A stretch of DNA of 60,034 nucleotides, from assembly GCA_035629175.1 (NCBI GenBank), contig DASPIL010000106.1, forward strand, positions 1 through 60,034. The letters run 5' to 3'. This document shows positions 18,192 to 27,351 of the stretch, piece by piece. Made by a program: the position numbers and the translations under genes. The notes below the pieces were generated by a model. The model was not told the DNA's origin, ran no database searches, and saw only the letters and a list, made by a program, of their open reading frames with translations. How positions within the stretch are numbered: position 1 is the first letter of the stretch; each line of letters opens with the position of its first letter. The stretch comes from Verrucomicrobiia bacterium (GTDB lineage: Bacteria > Verrucomicrobiota > Verrucomicrobiia > Limisphaerales > DASXHY01).

Positions 18192-18242
18192 GCTACTCGA
18201 GGAACGGACCGTTAAAGCAGGCCGCGGCCTGCGACAGAAACT

Positions 18243-19274
18243 ATGCCTTTTACTGCCGCTGAAGTTGCCAAACATCTCCATGGCGAGGTTTTTGGCGATC
18301 CCGCAACTGTTCTCGCGGGTTTTGCTCCCGCCGATCGTGCCCAGGCCGGTGATCTGACATTCGCTGAAAATGGTGAATACCTGGCCCGAGCCGAGCAAAG
18401 CGCTGCCTCTGCGATTATCGTCGATGCCGACGTCTCTTCGTCCAAGGTCTTGATTCGTGTTCCCCATGCCCGCATTGCTTTTGCGCGGGTGCTGGCGTTG
18501 TTCTTCCCCGAACCCGTGCTCCCGGGAGGAATTCATCCGACGGCTGTCATTGCGTCCACGGCGCGGGTGGATCCCTCAGCGCACATTGGGCCTCATTGTG
18601 TTGTTGGGGACCAGGTGAAGATCGGCGCGCGCACACTACTGCAAAGTGGGATTCACGTGGGGGCAGACAGCCAGATCGGCGAGGACGTCAACATCTTCCC
18701 GAACGTTTCGATTTATCCCCGGACTGAAATTGGAAATCGTGTGCGGATTCACTCGGGAACTGTAATTGGCTCGGATGGCTTTGGGTATGTCCAGGACAAT
18801 GGCATTCATCGAAAGGTGCCGCAGATCGGAAACGTGATCATTCGCGACGATGTGGAAATCGGCGCGAACGTGACTGTGGATCGCGGGGCTCTTGGACCGA
18901 CGATCATAGGCAAGGGGAGCAAGATTGATAACCTGGTTCAAATTGCGCACAACGTCGTGCTGGGTGACGGATGCCTTTTGATCGCGCAGGTTGGAATTGC
19001 AGGAAGCACGAAGGTTGGAAACTACGCCGTGATTGCGGGCCAGGCCGGAATTGCAGGGCATTTGCGCCTTGGAAATCGAATTCAAGTGGCGGCGCAATCC
19101 GGGGTGATGAACCACATTCCGGACGGTGAAAAGTGGCTCGGTTCGCCTGCCCAACCCGATCGGCAAACCAAGCGGCAGATGATTGCCGTGCAGCATTTGC
19201 CTGAACTGTTGCGGCGGGTGGCAGAGTTGGAGAAGCAGCTCGAACAGCGGCCCGCTGCGCAGGATCGTTCGTAG
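18243..19274 (+). CDS. lpxD: UDP-3-O-acylglucosamine N-acyltransferase LpxD
   Basis: 343 residues, normal for LpxD. The N-terminal UDP-GlcNAc-binding domain ([26 protein letters not shown]) is followed by a left-handed beta helix of hexapeptide repeats (about 100-300). The catalytic histidine is H236 in [14 protein letters not shown]. It adds the N-linked hydroxyacyl chain in lipid A synthesis on the cytoplasmic side, which shows the organism makes lipopolysaccharide. Unlike the usual lpxD-fabZ-lpxA cluster, no other lipid A genes are adjacent. The C-terminus carries an extra helix ([17 protein letters not shown]), as in many LpxDs. Confidence 0.96.
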   Translation: MPFTAAEVAKHLHGEVFGDPATVLAGFAPADRAQAGDLTFAENGEYLARAEQSAASAIIVDADVSSSKVLIRVPHARIAFARVLALFFPEPVLPGGIHPTAVIASTARVDPSAHIGPHCVVGDQVKIGARTLLQSGIHVGADSQIGEDVNIFPNVSIYPRTEIGNRVRIHSGTVIGSDGFGYVQDNGIHRKVPQIGNVIIRDDVEIGANVTVDRGALGPTIIGKGSKIDNLVQIAHNVVLGDGCLLIAQVGIAGSTKVGNYAVIAGQAGIAGHLRLGNRIQVAAQSGVMNHIPDGEKWLGSPAQPDRQTKRQMIAVQHLPELLRRVAELEKQLEQRPAAQDRS

Positions 19275-19431
19275 GGAAAAACTCGTTAGTCATTGATTCG
19301 CAGGACTTAATCGAGTTTCATCCGGCCGTGATCCACCGTTCGAACCCAGTTCGGTCCGGCTGCAGATCCGCGAATTCGACAAACCTTGCTGCGGAGATCG
19401 CGGAAGCGAACACTCGACGCATGTTTTACCG

Positions 19432-20502
19432 ATGTTGATTGAGAGCCCAGGCAGTTCTGGTACAGGCGGTCAGGGCACATTCGAAGCGATGCTGCGCGCC
19501 AGCATTGAGGCGGGCGTAATTGTTGTCGATCAGACCGGTTCTTTCACAGGCATCAATCCCGAGGCTGTGCGGATCCTCGGACTCTCGTCTGAGGCCAGAT
19601 TGGATCTGGCGCAACTGCCGGATCCTTTGCGGCACCTGATTGAGGAAGCGCGGGACCAGCGCGTCGCAATCGTGAATCGCGTGCTCGTGCTTTCGCCCGC
19701 AGACGCGCAGCCTGTCCTTGCAGTGGCGAGCGCGGTGCCTTCGATCACTCCTTCGCGTCCCGCGACCATCGTGACCTTCCAGCTCGTGACGGCGCACGCT
19801 CATGCGGAGCAGAACGTGCGGCGGCTGGACCGGCTCGCAAGCGTGGGAACGTTGTCCGCGAGCATTGCGCATGAAATCAAGAATGCGCTCGTGGCGGTGC
19901 GCACGTTCGTTGAGCTTCTGCTGGAGAAGCATCCCGACACCGAGCTGGCTTCGATTGTGCGGCGCGAGATTGCGCGGGTGGATTCAATGGTCACTCAGCT
20001 CCTGCGTTTTTCCGCTCCATCGCAACCCCGCTTTGCCGCTGTCCATCTGCACAAGCTTCTCGACCATTCCTTGCGCCTTGTGCAACACGGGTTCCGTCAC
20101 AAGACCGTGACCATGAAGATCGAGCTCAAGGCCGATCCCGACATCGTTTGCGGCGATGACTACCAGCTGGAGCAGGCGTTTGTGAACCTGCTGTTCAACG
20201 CGGTGGAGGCGATTGCGACGGAAGGATTATTGACGGTGCAAACGGATTTCGTTCGCGAAGGCGCTGGCAATGGACCGTGTTTGCGCATTCGAATATCCGA
20301 CACAGGCGCCGGGATTCCGGCCGAGAAGGTTCCACACATTTTCGAGCCATTCTTCACGACCAAGCAGCATGGCACGGGTCTCGGGCTCGCAGTCACTCGC
20401 AAGATCGTGCACGAGCATCACGGAACGATCTCGGTGGAAAGCTCGGCGGGATCGGGAACGACCTTCACTGTGCTGCTGCCCGCAGGGAGCCCCGGTGTTT
20501 GA
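19432..20502 (+). CDS. NtrB-like PAS sensor histidine kinase
   Basis: 356 residues without membrane helices, so a soluble kinase. A PAS-like sensor fills about 20-120 (AGVIVVDQTGSFTGINPEAVRILGL). The HisKA dimerisation helix carries the phospho-acceptor H147 in SIAHEIKN. The HATPase_c domain shows the N-box VNLLFNAVEAI, the G1 box DTGAGIP, the F-box IFEPFFTTK and the G2 box GTGLGLAVTRKI. The arrangement is that of NtrB/AtoS-type kinases. No response regulator lies next to it; the following gene is a phosphoesterase. Confidence 0.92.
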   Translation: MLIESPGSSGTGGQGTFEAMLRASIEAGVIVVDQTGSFTGINPEAVRILGLSSEARLDLAQLPDPLRHLIEEARDQRVAIVNRVLVLSPADAQPVLAVASAVPSITPSRPATIVTFQLVTAHAHAEQNVRRLDRLASVGTLSASIAHEIKNALVAVRTFVELLLEKHPDTELASIVRREIARVDSMVTQLLRFSAPSQPRFAAVHLHKLLDHSLRLVQHGFRHKTVTMKIELKADPDIVCGDDYQLEQAFVNLLFNAVEAIATEGLLTVQTDFVREGAGNGPCLRIRISDTGAGIPAEKVPHIFEPFFTTKQHGTGLGLAVTRKIVHEHHGTISVESSAGSGTTFTVLLPAGSPGV

Positions 20503-20510
20503 AGCAGGCG

Positions 20511-21482
20511 ATGAATGGCAGCGTGACTGTTGGCGTTTGCAGCGACCTGCATTTTGCCGGCCTGGGTGAACAGGCGCGCGGCAGGGATTACGAATTCCGC
20601 GGCATAGCCAATCCCCTGGTGCGCCTTCTCCTCCGCGCCTTTCGCCGCTTCATCTGGCTGCGAAATCCGTTGGGAAACAATCCGTTGCTTGAAGTTGCTC
20701 TTGAAGGATTGGCGGATGCCGACTTTCTCGTGGCGAACGGCGACTTCTCTTGCGACAGCGCTTTTGTGGGCGTCAGCGACGACGCCGCGTTTGCGAGCGC
20801 GCGCGAGTGTCTCGACAAGCTGCGCGCGCGGTTTGGGGATCGATTCCGCGCCATTCCGGGCGACCATGAATTGGGGAAATTCAGCTTCGCCGGAAACCAG
20901 GGGGGAATGCGTCGGGCGAGTTACGAGCGCATGGTTGATGGGTTGAAGGTTCAGCCGTTCTGGCAGCACCGCATTGGACTGCACGTGTTGATCGGAGTGA
21001 CGTCTTCGCTGATTGCACTCCCTGCGATGCAGTCCGAAATGCTGTCGGCCGAGCGTCCGTTTTGGGAGGCCTTGCGGGAGGAACATTTGCGCGACATCAG
21101 GGCTGCGTTCGAAGCATTGAGGACGGAGGAACGGGTTGTTTTGTTTTGCCACGATCCCACGGCGTTGCCGTTTCTGGCGCGCGAGCCGGTCATCCATGCG
21201 CGTCTTGGTCAGGTTCAGTGCACTGTCATCGGGCATCTTCACACGGCGCTTGTGTTTCGGATGAGCCGCATGCTGGCTGGAATGCCTGAGGTGCGATGGT
21301 TCGGTCATTCCCTCCGGAAAATGAGCCGCGCGCTTCGAGAAGCCAGGAACTGGCGGGGTTTCAATGTTCATCTCTGCCCATCGCTGTCGGGAGTTGAACT
21401 GCTAAAGGACGGAGGTTTTCTGACTCTCACCTTGCATCCGCAGCCATCGGTATTGGTGCGCCGCCACGCGATTCCGCGCTGA
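20511..21482 (+). CDS. Metallophosphoesterase
   Basis: 323 residues from ATG 20511; a TTG at 20499 overlapping the kinase stop (TTGA) is an alternative start four codons earlier. The calcineurin-like phosphoesterase metal ligands are all present: SDLHF near the start, NGDFS, PGDHE, FCHDPTALP and GHLHTALV. A basic insert (RGIANPLVRLLLRAFRRFIWLR) between the first two motifs could touch membrane or nucleic acid. The last 130 residues give a strand-rich tail. Substrate unknown; the tight spacing to the kinase gene suggests co-transcription. Confidence 0.88.
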   Translation: MNGSVTVGVCSDLHFAGLGEQARGRDYEFRGIANPLVRLLLRAFRRFIWLRNPLGNNPLLEVALEGLADADFLVANGDFSCDSAFVGVSDDAAFASARECLDKLRARFGDRFRAIPGDHELGKFSFAGNQGGMRRASYERMVDGLKVQPFWQHRIGLHVLIGVTSSLIALPAMQSEMLSAERPFWEALREEHLRDIRAAFEALRTEERVVLFCHDPTALPFLAREPVIHARLGQVQCTVIGHLHTALVFRMSRMLAGMPEVRWFGHSLRKMSRALREARNWRGFNVHLCPSLSGVELLKDGGFLTLTLHPQPSVLVRRHAIPR

Positions 21483-21585
21483 CGCTGTGCATCTCCAACT
21501 TATTCACGCAATTGTAACAGGAATCGCTTCCCGAAATGAATATTGTGCGGGCGAGTTGGTCCAAACGCCGACAGAAAGGGAAGCT

Positions 21586-21810
21586 ATGAAGTCGATTGTG
21601 GTCACATATCCGTATTTTCAATCCCTGCCGAAGGGGATCAAGGTGATGCTGATTGCGTCCGAGACCTTCTTTTTCAACGACGCTTCGGGGAAGGTCGCGC
21701 CCGCGCTGCCGGGAAAGGCGGCGCCGCGCCCGCAAATTGAAGCATGGCAGGGCGGTCCCATCGTGCCTGCACGGCGGCTTTCCGATGTGCAAACGTGGTG
21801 GAGAAACTGA
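21586..21810 (+). CDS. Small conserved protein (74 aa)
   Basis: Starts at ATG 21586 behind a good ribosome-binding site (AGAAAGGGAAG, 3 bp spacing). The frame is open further upstream without a start context. Sequence: an MKSIVVTYPYFQSLPKGIK opening, a hydrophobic VMLIASETFFF strand, a Pro/Ala linker, and a basic, aromatic end RRLSDVQTWWRN. I do not recognise a named family; it has the look of a conserved small soluble protein. It lies about 190 bp upstream of alr. Confidence 0.6.
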   Translation: MKSIVVTYPYFQSLPKGIKVMLIASETFFFNDASGKVAPALPGKAAPRPQIEAWQGGPIVPARRLSDVQTWWRN

Positions 21811-21997
21811 AAGAGTGCCCGGACTGCGACGCCAAGGAGGTGGGGGTGGGGAACCCCGCTGAAGAAACGTTCACAGCCCGGACGCGCACACTTTGCCATA
21901 GGCCAATCCGTTTGTCGCACCTTTCTTTGCCGTTCGAGCGCTTTTTTCTTTCGGCTTTGCTCGACCTTGGAATCGAGGTAAACAGCAATGCACGAAA

Positions 21998-23179
21998 ATG
22001 GATTCTGATCCGACAGTTTTTCCCCTTCGCCCCGCGTGGGTCGAGATTGACCTTGCACGACTCCGAACAAACCTTCGCCTGATTCGCCAGGACCTTCCAC
22101 CACAGGTCAAGCTCCTCGCAGTTGTGAAGGATGAAGCGTATGGCCATGGAGCTGTCGAGGTGGCGCGCATCGCACTGGAGGAGGGCGCGCATGGGCTCGC
22201 ACTGAGCACTCTTGAGGAAGCGATGACGTTACGGGAAGTCGGCATCACGGCTCCGTTGCTGTTGCTCGGCGAACGGCAGGAAGCGGAACTGCCGTGGTGC
22301 GTTCGACATCATCTCACGGTTTGCATCAACGAACCGCAGACATTGCGCAAGCTGGCGCGGCTTGCTGAGCAGGCGGAGACGCGATTGCCGGTGCACGTGA
22401 AGCTGAACACTGGAATGAGCCGCTATGGCGTCCGCTGGGATGAAGCGCTTCCGCTGATTGAGCAGGTGCTGGGACAAAAGGCTCTCGAGCTTGAAGGGGT
22501 GATGAGTCACTTCTCGCAATCTGACGAAACGGACAAGGGATTTGCCAATCTTCAGATTTCGCGCTTCGACGACGTCGTGAATGCATTAGAGACCCGCGGC
22601 ATCCGTGTTCAGCAGCACCTCTGCAACAGCGGCGGTTTTCTGGATCTCCCTCACGCGCATCGCGACATGGTGCGTGTCGGCATTCTCATGTATGGAGTTT
22701 TTCCTTCGACCGTCTGCCGCCGCATTGAAGGCATCGAGCCCGTGATGTCGGTGAAAGCGCGGATTGCTGCCATTCAATCGTTGAAGCCGGGCGAAGTGGT
22801 TGGGTATGGAATGCGGTATACAGCGCCGTCTGCACGCCGCATTGCTGTGCTGCCCATTGGTTATGGCGATGGATTTCCGCGCGTTCGCAACACGGGTGGC
22901 GCGCTGATCCACGGGCAGCGAGCGCCGCTCATCGGCGGCATCGCAATGGATGCGCTCATGGTGGATGTCACGGACATCCCGCAGGCGCAGATGTGGGACG
23001 AAGCCGTCGTCATGGGGCGGCAGGGAAACGAGGAAATCACGGTGCATGATGTGGCGCGCCTGAAGAATTCTGTGAGCTATGACGTGCTGACGAGCTGGCG
23101 GCTGCGCCTGCGCCGCAAATGTGTCAACGGGGATGCAGCAACGCGTATCCAAGGTTCGCCAACTCTTGTTTCTGCATGA
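21998..23179 (+). CDS. alr: Alanine racemase
   Basis: 393 residues, fold III PLP enzyme. The PLP lysine is in AVVKDEAYGHG, where the usual residues after the lysine (A-N/D-A) are replaced by D-E-A. Other signatures are LNTGMSRYGV, HLCNSGGFLD, MVRVGILMYGV, GYGMRYTAP, PIGYGDGFPR and GGIAMDALMVDVTD (usually G-R-x-x-M-D-Q). All functional positions I can place are kept, so it should make D-alanine for peptidoglycan. ATG 21998 begins MDSDPTVFPLRPAWVEIDL. Its stop overlaps the start of the next gene (ATGA). Confidence 0.94.
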   Translation: MDSDPTVFPLRPAWVEIDLARLRTNLRLIRQDLPPQVKLLAVVKDEAYGHGAVEVARIALEEGAHGLALSTLEEAMTLREVGITAPLLLLGERQEAELPWCVRHHLTVCINEPQTLRKLARLAEQAETRLPVHVKLNTGMSRYGVRWDEALPLIEQVLGQKALELEGVMSHFSQSDETDKGFANLQISRFDDVVNALETRGIRVQQHLCNSGGFLDLPHAHRDMVRVGILMYGVFPSTVCRRIEGIEPVMSVKARIAAIQSLKPGEVVGYGMRYTAPSARRIAVLPIGYGDGFPRVRNTGGALIHGQRAPLIGGIAMDALMVDVTDIPQAQMWDEAVVMGRQGNEEITVHDVARLKNSVSYDVLTSWRLRLRRKCVNGDAATRIQGSPTLVSA

Positions 23180-26100
23180 CCCCGCAGTCCGCACTTCGAC
23201 TGCGCCTATGGGAATGCCTCACGCGAGCATTCAGCAGGACGCTCATCTGGTGTGCGCTGCTTCCGTTGTTGTTTTGTGACGTCAACGCAGCGGAGAACCA
23301 GGATCGAATGGTGGTGCTGGCAGAAGACGGTGCGTGGACCTGGTTCAGTGATCCGAGGGCCTTGATGCACGATGGTGTCCTGTACTTGGGTTACGTCCGC
23401 AATACTGACGCGCGGACTGTGCTGAGAGCGTTCGACCCGCGGAATGGATCGGCGACAAACCTGTGGACGAGCAGTTTTGCCGAGCGCGATGACTTCAATG
23501 TTCCGAGCTTGCTGGCCCGCCCGGATGGGCGTCTCGTGGCGGCCTACTCGCGGCACGGGGCGGATCCGCACTTTTATTACCGCATCTCGCATACGACAAA
23601 CCCGACCAATCCCGCGGCATGGGGACCCGAGCGTCGCAGCAGTGGTTCGGGCGCGGGAGTGCATTACGCGAATTTGTTTGCGGATGACACGCGAATGTTC
23701 AACCTGGTGCGCAACGAAAGCTTCAATCCCACCCTGTTCGTCTCCACGAATCTCGGTGAATCCTGGGCAAAATCGCAGATGTTTCTCCACACGGAACCCG
23801 CATCAGCCCGTCCTTATCTGAAGCTGTTCTCAAATTCAAACCGCGTCGACTTCATCTACACCGAAGGCCATCCGCGCGAGACGAAGACGTCGCTCTATCA
23901 TCTATTCTACGCGGAGGGCGCGGTGCGGGACACGACGGGAACGGTGGTAAAGGATTGGGAAAGTCTCCCGCTGCTGCATCATTCGAATGAGGTGGGAAGC
24001 GTTGTGTATGCCTATCGGAGTGAACCCCAGGAAAACCCGCACCAATGGATTCCCGACGGGCGCCCCTGGTGCTGGGACGTTGCGCGCGGGGGAGACGGCC
24101 ACCCTGTGTGCGTTTTCAGTGTCAGCCGGACGAATTCAACGGAGTGGGCCAATGGCCGCATCGCCTATTATTACGCGCGGTGGTCGGGAACGAACTGGGA
24201 GCGACGTTTCATCGCGCATGCGGGACGCCCGCTTTACGCGGCGGAACAGCAGTATGCGGCCGGGATCTGTCTGGATCCTTCAAACCCTAATGTCGTCTAC
24301 CTTTCCAGCAATGCAGCCGAACCGTTTGGGGCATCCAGTCTTGATGATGTGCGTTTGCAGCACGACGAGCGTTATGAGCTGTGGCGTGGCGTAACATCCG
24401 ATGGTGGTCTGACCTTTCAGTGGGAGGCAATCACGAGCGATTCGGCCGTGGATAATCTGCGTCCCTGTGTGCCAAAGGATTCCGACGCCGTGCTCTGGCT
24501 GCGGGGACGTTACTGGTCCTACACATCCTTCCGTTGCGAGGTCGTTGGATTGTTTTCGAAGGCAATCCCGAAAATGCCGGCAGCCACTCGCGCGTGGGGT
24601 GTGTTGACCAATGCTGCACAGGTTCGAACGCTGAGCGCGATCGAGGCTGCACGGAACTTTCCCGTGCGCCTGAGAGGAACGATCATCGCCGATCCGCAGT
24701 CGGGCGGGCAGAGCTGCGTGCTTATGGACGACACCGCGGGAATTTACGTTCAGGGTCCATCAGCAATGCTGGCCAACCTTCAGCGCGGCGATCTGGTCGA
24801 AATAGAAGGGATGACTGACCCGGGCGAGTTCGCACCGATTGTTTCGCTGCGATCTCTGCGGCGGCGGGGGCGGGCGGAAATTCCGCCGCCACAGGCCGTG
24901 ACTTTTGAGCAACTGATCAAGGGCGAGCTGGACTCACAATGGGTCGAAGTGTCGGGAATTGTTCGCACGTGCGAAACGCTGATCGCCGATAGGAAATACC
25001 AGCTCGATGTTGCCACGGGCGGCGGACGGCTGGCGGTCCAGATCATCGGGCGATTCAATCCTGAGGCGCTCATTGATGCTGAAGTGCGTCTGCCTGGCGT
25101 GATTTTTTACCTGTTCAACAAAAGCCGGCAGGTGATCAGTCCCTTGCTGGTCGTGCCGACGGGCGCGGCGTTCACGGTTGAAAAAGCCGCGCCCGCAAAT
25201 CCCTACGCCACACCCGTGCTGAATTCGGGAAACCTGCTGCGTTTCGCCCCCCAAGGGACCTACGGGCATCGCGTGCATCTGCGTGGCACCGTCATTCATC
25301 ATGTTCCAGGCGAGATGTTGTGGATTCGTGACCAGGCTGGCGGGTTGCGCGTGCAGACCCGCCAGACCAACAGCCTGACTCCCGGACACCGCGTGGACGT
25401 TCTCGGCTTCCCGAGCCGGGGCGATTACTCGCCGGTGCTGGCGGACGCGGTATTTCGCAGCATCGGAGAGGAGGCGCTGCCAACACCGATCGTGCTGACC
25501 AACGCAGACCTTGCACTCAACCATGACGCAGACCTCATTCAAATCGAAGGCATATTAAATGGAAAGCAGTTGACGTCGGACGGATGGGCCTTGGTGATGC
25601 AAAGCGGCGACACGTCATGTCGCGCGCTGTTGCGACAGCGGCCCGGCGGTCCGCCCGATCAGGAATGGCTCCCTGGAAGCCTGCTGAAAGTCACGGGAAT
25701 TTCGTCGGTCAGCATCGACCAGTCGCGGGTTGCGGGCATTGCGGAGCCGCGCTCGTTCGAGCTCCTGCTTCGATCGGCTGCAGACGTGGAATTGGTGCAG
25801 CCGCCACCCTGGTGGACGCGCGAACGAGTCGTGTGGATGCTGGCCGCAGTTGCGCTGGGATTGCTGCTGCTGATTGGATTTGTGATTTGGACTGCACGCG
25901 GCCGGCTTCGGGAGCAGGCCGTGCAGCGCAGCATGGCGGAAGGCCAGTTCACTGCAATCCTCAGCGAGCGCAATCGCATGGCGCGGGAGATTCACGATAC
26001 ATTGGCGCAGGGGCTCAGCGCGATTTCCATGCAACTTGAAGTCACTAAGAGCCGTTTGCCCGATGCGTCGCAGCCCGCAGCTCGATCGCTTGAGGAAGCG

Positions 26101-26571
26101 CATTCTTTGGTTCGGAGCAGCCTTGCCGAAGCCCGCAATTCCATTTGGAACATGCGATCGCAGGTTCTCGAAAACAACGATCTCAGCGCTGCGCTGCGGC
26201 GGATCCTTGAGCAGCTCACGAGCGGAACGGGTGTGGATGGACGCATTCGCACGACTGGCAGAACGCGCCGGCTGCCGCCCGTGACGGAGAACAACCTGTT
26301 GCGAATCGGGCAGGAAGCCATCACGAATGCGGTCGCCCATGCCAAGGCACGAAAGATTGACGTTGAGCTGGAGTTTCGCGACAAAGAGATCCGCCTGCGT
26401 GTGGCCGACGATGGATGCGGCTTCGATGCCGAGCATCCGCCGCGCAGCGAAAGTGGTTTTGGGCTGGTGGGAATGCGCGAACGTGCCGCCGAATTGCACG
26501 GGGCGCTCACGTTGCAAACCAGTCCCGGCCGCGGAACTGAGCTGACCCTGCTCGTCCCCGTTGCTGTGTAG
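23176..26571 (+). CDS. BNR-propeller sensor histidine kinase (OB-like modules, HisKA_3)
   Basis: 1131 residues from ATG 23176, which overlaps the alr stop; an upstream ATG at 23119 would cut into alr. Order of parts: signal peptide or N-terminal anchor (residues about 1-38); a BNR_4-type beta-propeller (about 45-380) with DGAWTWFSDPRALMHDGVLY and STNLGESW; two or three OB-like beta modules (about 470-860; VRLRGTIIADPQ, VHLRGTVIHHVPG); one membrane helix (about 887-908); then HisKA_3 with H940 in REIHDTLAQGLSAI and a NarX-type ATPase domain ending GFGLVGMRERAAELHG. The propeller resembles polysaccharide-active or carbohydrate-binding proteins, so a periplasmic glycan may be the signal (inference). 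Its partner regulator follows. Confidence 0.92.
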   Translation: MTPQSALRLRLWECLTRAFSRTLIWCALLPLLFCDVNAAENQDRMVVLAEDGAWTWFSDPRALMHDGVLYLGYVRNTDARTVLRAFDPRNGSATNLWTSSFAERDDFNVPSLLARPDGRLVAAYSRHGADPHFYYRISHTTNPTNPAAWGPERRSSGSGAGVHYANLFADDTRMFNLVRNESFNPTLFVSTNLGESWAKSQMFLHTEPASARPYLKLFSNSNRVDFIYTEGHPRETKTSLYHLFYAEGAVRDTTGTVVKDWESLPLLHHSNEVGSVVYAYRSEPQENPHQWIPDGRPWCWDVARGGDGHPVCVFSVSRTNSTEWANGRIAYYYARWSGTNWERRFIAHAGRPLYAAEQQYAAGICLDPSNPNVVYLSSNAAEPFGASSLDDVRLQHDERYELWRGVTSDGGLTFQWEAITSDSAVDNLRPCVPKDSDAVLWLRGRYWSYTSFRCEVVGLFSKAIPKMPAATRAWGVLTNAAQVRTLSAIEAARNFPVRLRGTIIADPQSGGQSCVLMDDTAGIYVQGPSAMLANLQRGDLVEIEGMTDPGEFAPIVSLRSLRRRGRAEIPPPQAVTFEQLIKGELDSQWVEVSGIVRTCETLIADRKYQLDVATGGGRLAVQIIGRFNPEALIDAEVRLPGVIFYLFNKSRQVISPLLVVPTGAAFTVEKAAPANPYATPVLNSGNLLRFAPQGTYGHRVHLRGTVIHHVPGEMLWIRDQAGGLRVQTRQTNSLTPGHRVDVLGFPSRGDYSPVLADAVFRSIGEEALPTPIVLTNADLALNHDADLIQIEGILNGKQLTSDGWALVMQSGDTSCRALLRQRPGGPPDQEWLPGSLLKVTGISSVSIDQSRVAGIAEPRSFELLLRSAADVELVQPPPWWTRERVVWMLAAVALGLLLLIGFVIWTARGRLREQAVQRSMAEGQFTAILSERNRMAREIHDTLAQGLSAISMQLEVTKSRLPDASQPAARSLEEAHSLVRSSLAEARNSIWNMRSQVLENNDLSAALRRILEQLTSGTGVDGRIRTTGRTRRLPPVTENNLLRIGQEAITNAVAHAKARKIDVELEFRDKEIRLRVADDGCGFDAEHPPRSESGFGLVGMRERAAELHGALTLQTSPGRGTELTLLVPVAV

Positions 26572-26630
26572 TTGCCGTCTATGTTGTTGAACGTAAGCCC
26601 GCCTGGCTTGCTGCAGTCGACCTTTCACTC

Positions 26631-27266
26631 GTGAAAAAGAAGAATTCAATCCGGCTCCTGGTTGTGGACGATCATCCTGCTTTCCGCATGGGCTTGATCG
26701 CGCTGATTCAAAGCGAACCTGATCTTGTTGTCGTGGGGGAGGCTGCGGATGGGCGCGACGTGGTGGAACTCTATCGCCAGCTGCAGCCGGACATTGTTTT
26801 GATGGATCTTCGACTTGGGCCCGAGTTCAGCGGCGTGGAGGCGATCATAGCCTTGCGCAAGGAATTTCCGGCGTGCCGGGTGATTGTTGTCACGACCTAT
26901 GACACCGACGAGGACATCTACCGTGCGATCCAGTCGGGGGCGCAGTCGTATCTGCTCAAGGACATGTCGAAGGCCGATGTGATTTCAACGATTCGGGCGG
27001 TGCACGCGGGCGAGAAGCCGCTGCCGCCCAACGTGGCTCGGCGGCTCGCGAATCGATTGAAACGCGAGGAACTGAGTCCGCGCGAATTGGAAGTCCTGCA
27101 ATTGATTGTCAAAGGTCGAAGCAACAAGGAAATCGCCGCGGCACTTTTCATTTCCGAGGATACTGTGAAGTCACGCCTCAAAAGCCTGTTCACGAAACTG
27201 GATGTGCAGGACCGAACGGAAGCTGCCATCACTGCAGTGCGCCACGGAATCGTGCACCTCGAGTAA
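26631..27266 (+). CDS. NarL/FixJ-type response regulator
   Basis: 211 residues from a GTG. The receiver domain begins IRLLVVDDHPAFRMGL with the acidic pair D13/D14, the phospho-acceptor D59 in VLMDLRLG, and the conserved K in SYLLKDMS. The LuxR-type helix-turn-helix is LSPRELEVLQLIVKGRSNKEIAAALFIS...TVKSRLKSLFTKL. It lies 59 bp after the HisKA_3 kinase gene, the standard arrangement for this kinase class. It should bind DNA as a dimer; targets may include the hydrolase genes downstream (inference). Confidence 0.95.
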   Translation: MKKKNSIRLLVVDDHPAFRMGLIALIQSEPDLVVVGEAADGRDVVELYRQLQPDIVLMDLRLGPEFSGVEAIIALRKEFPACRVIVVTTYDTDEDIYRAIQSGAQSYLLKDMSKADVISTIRAVHAGEKPLPPNVARRLANRLKREELSPRELEVLQLIVKGRSNKEIAAALFISEDTVKSRLKSLFTKLDVQDRTEAAITAVRHGIVHLE

Positions 27267-27351
27267 CCATTCAGAAGCGCGATCGCGCCATTCTCCGCGC
27301 CGCGCGCAAATCCTTTTGCGGCGCGGCGTGTTTCCACTAACACTCTCCGCG

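Noticed and set aside
25615-26649. A 344-codon minus-strand frame opposite the BNR kinase
   Set aside because: Shadow of the HisKA_3 kinase region; no start context or motif.
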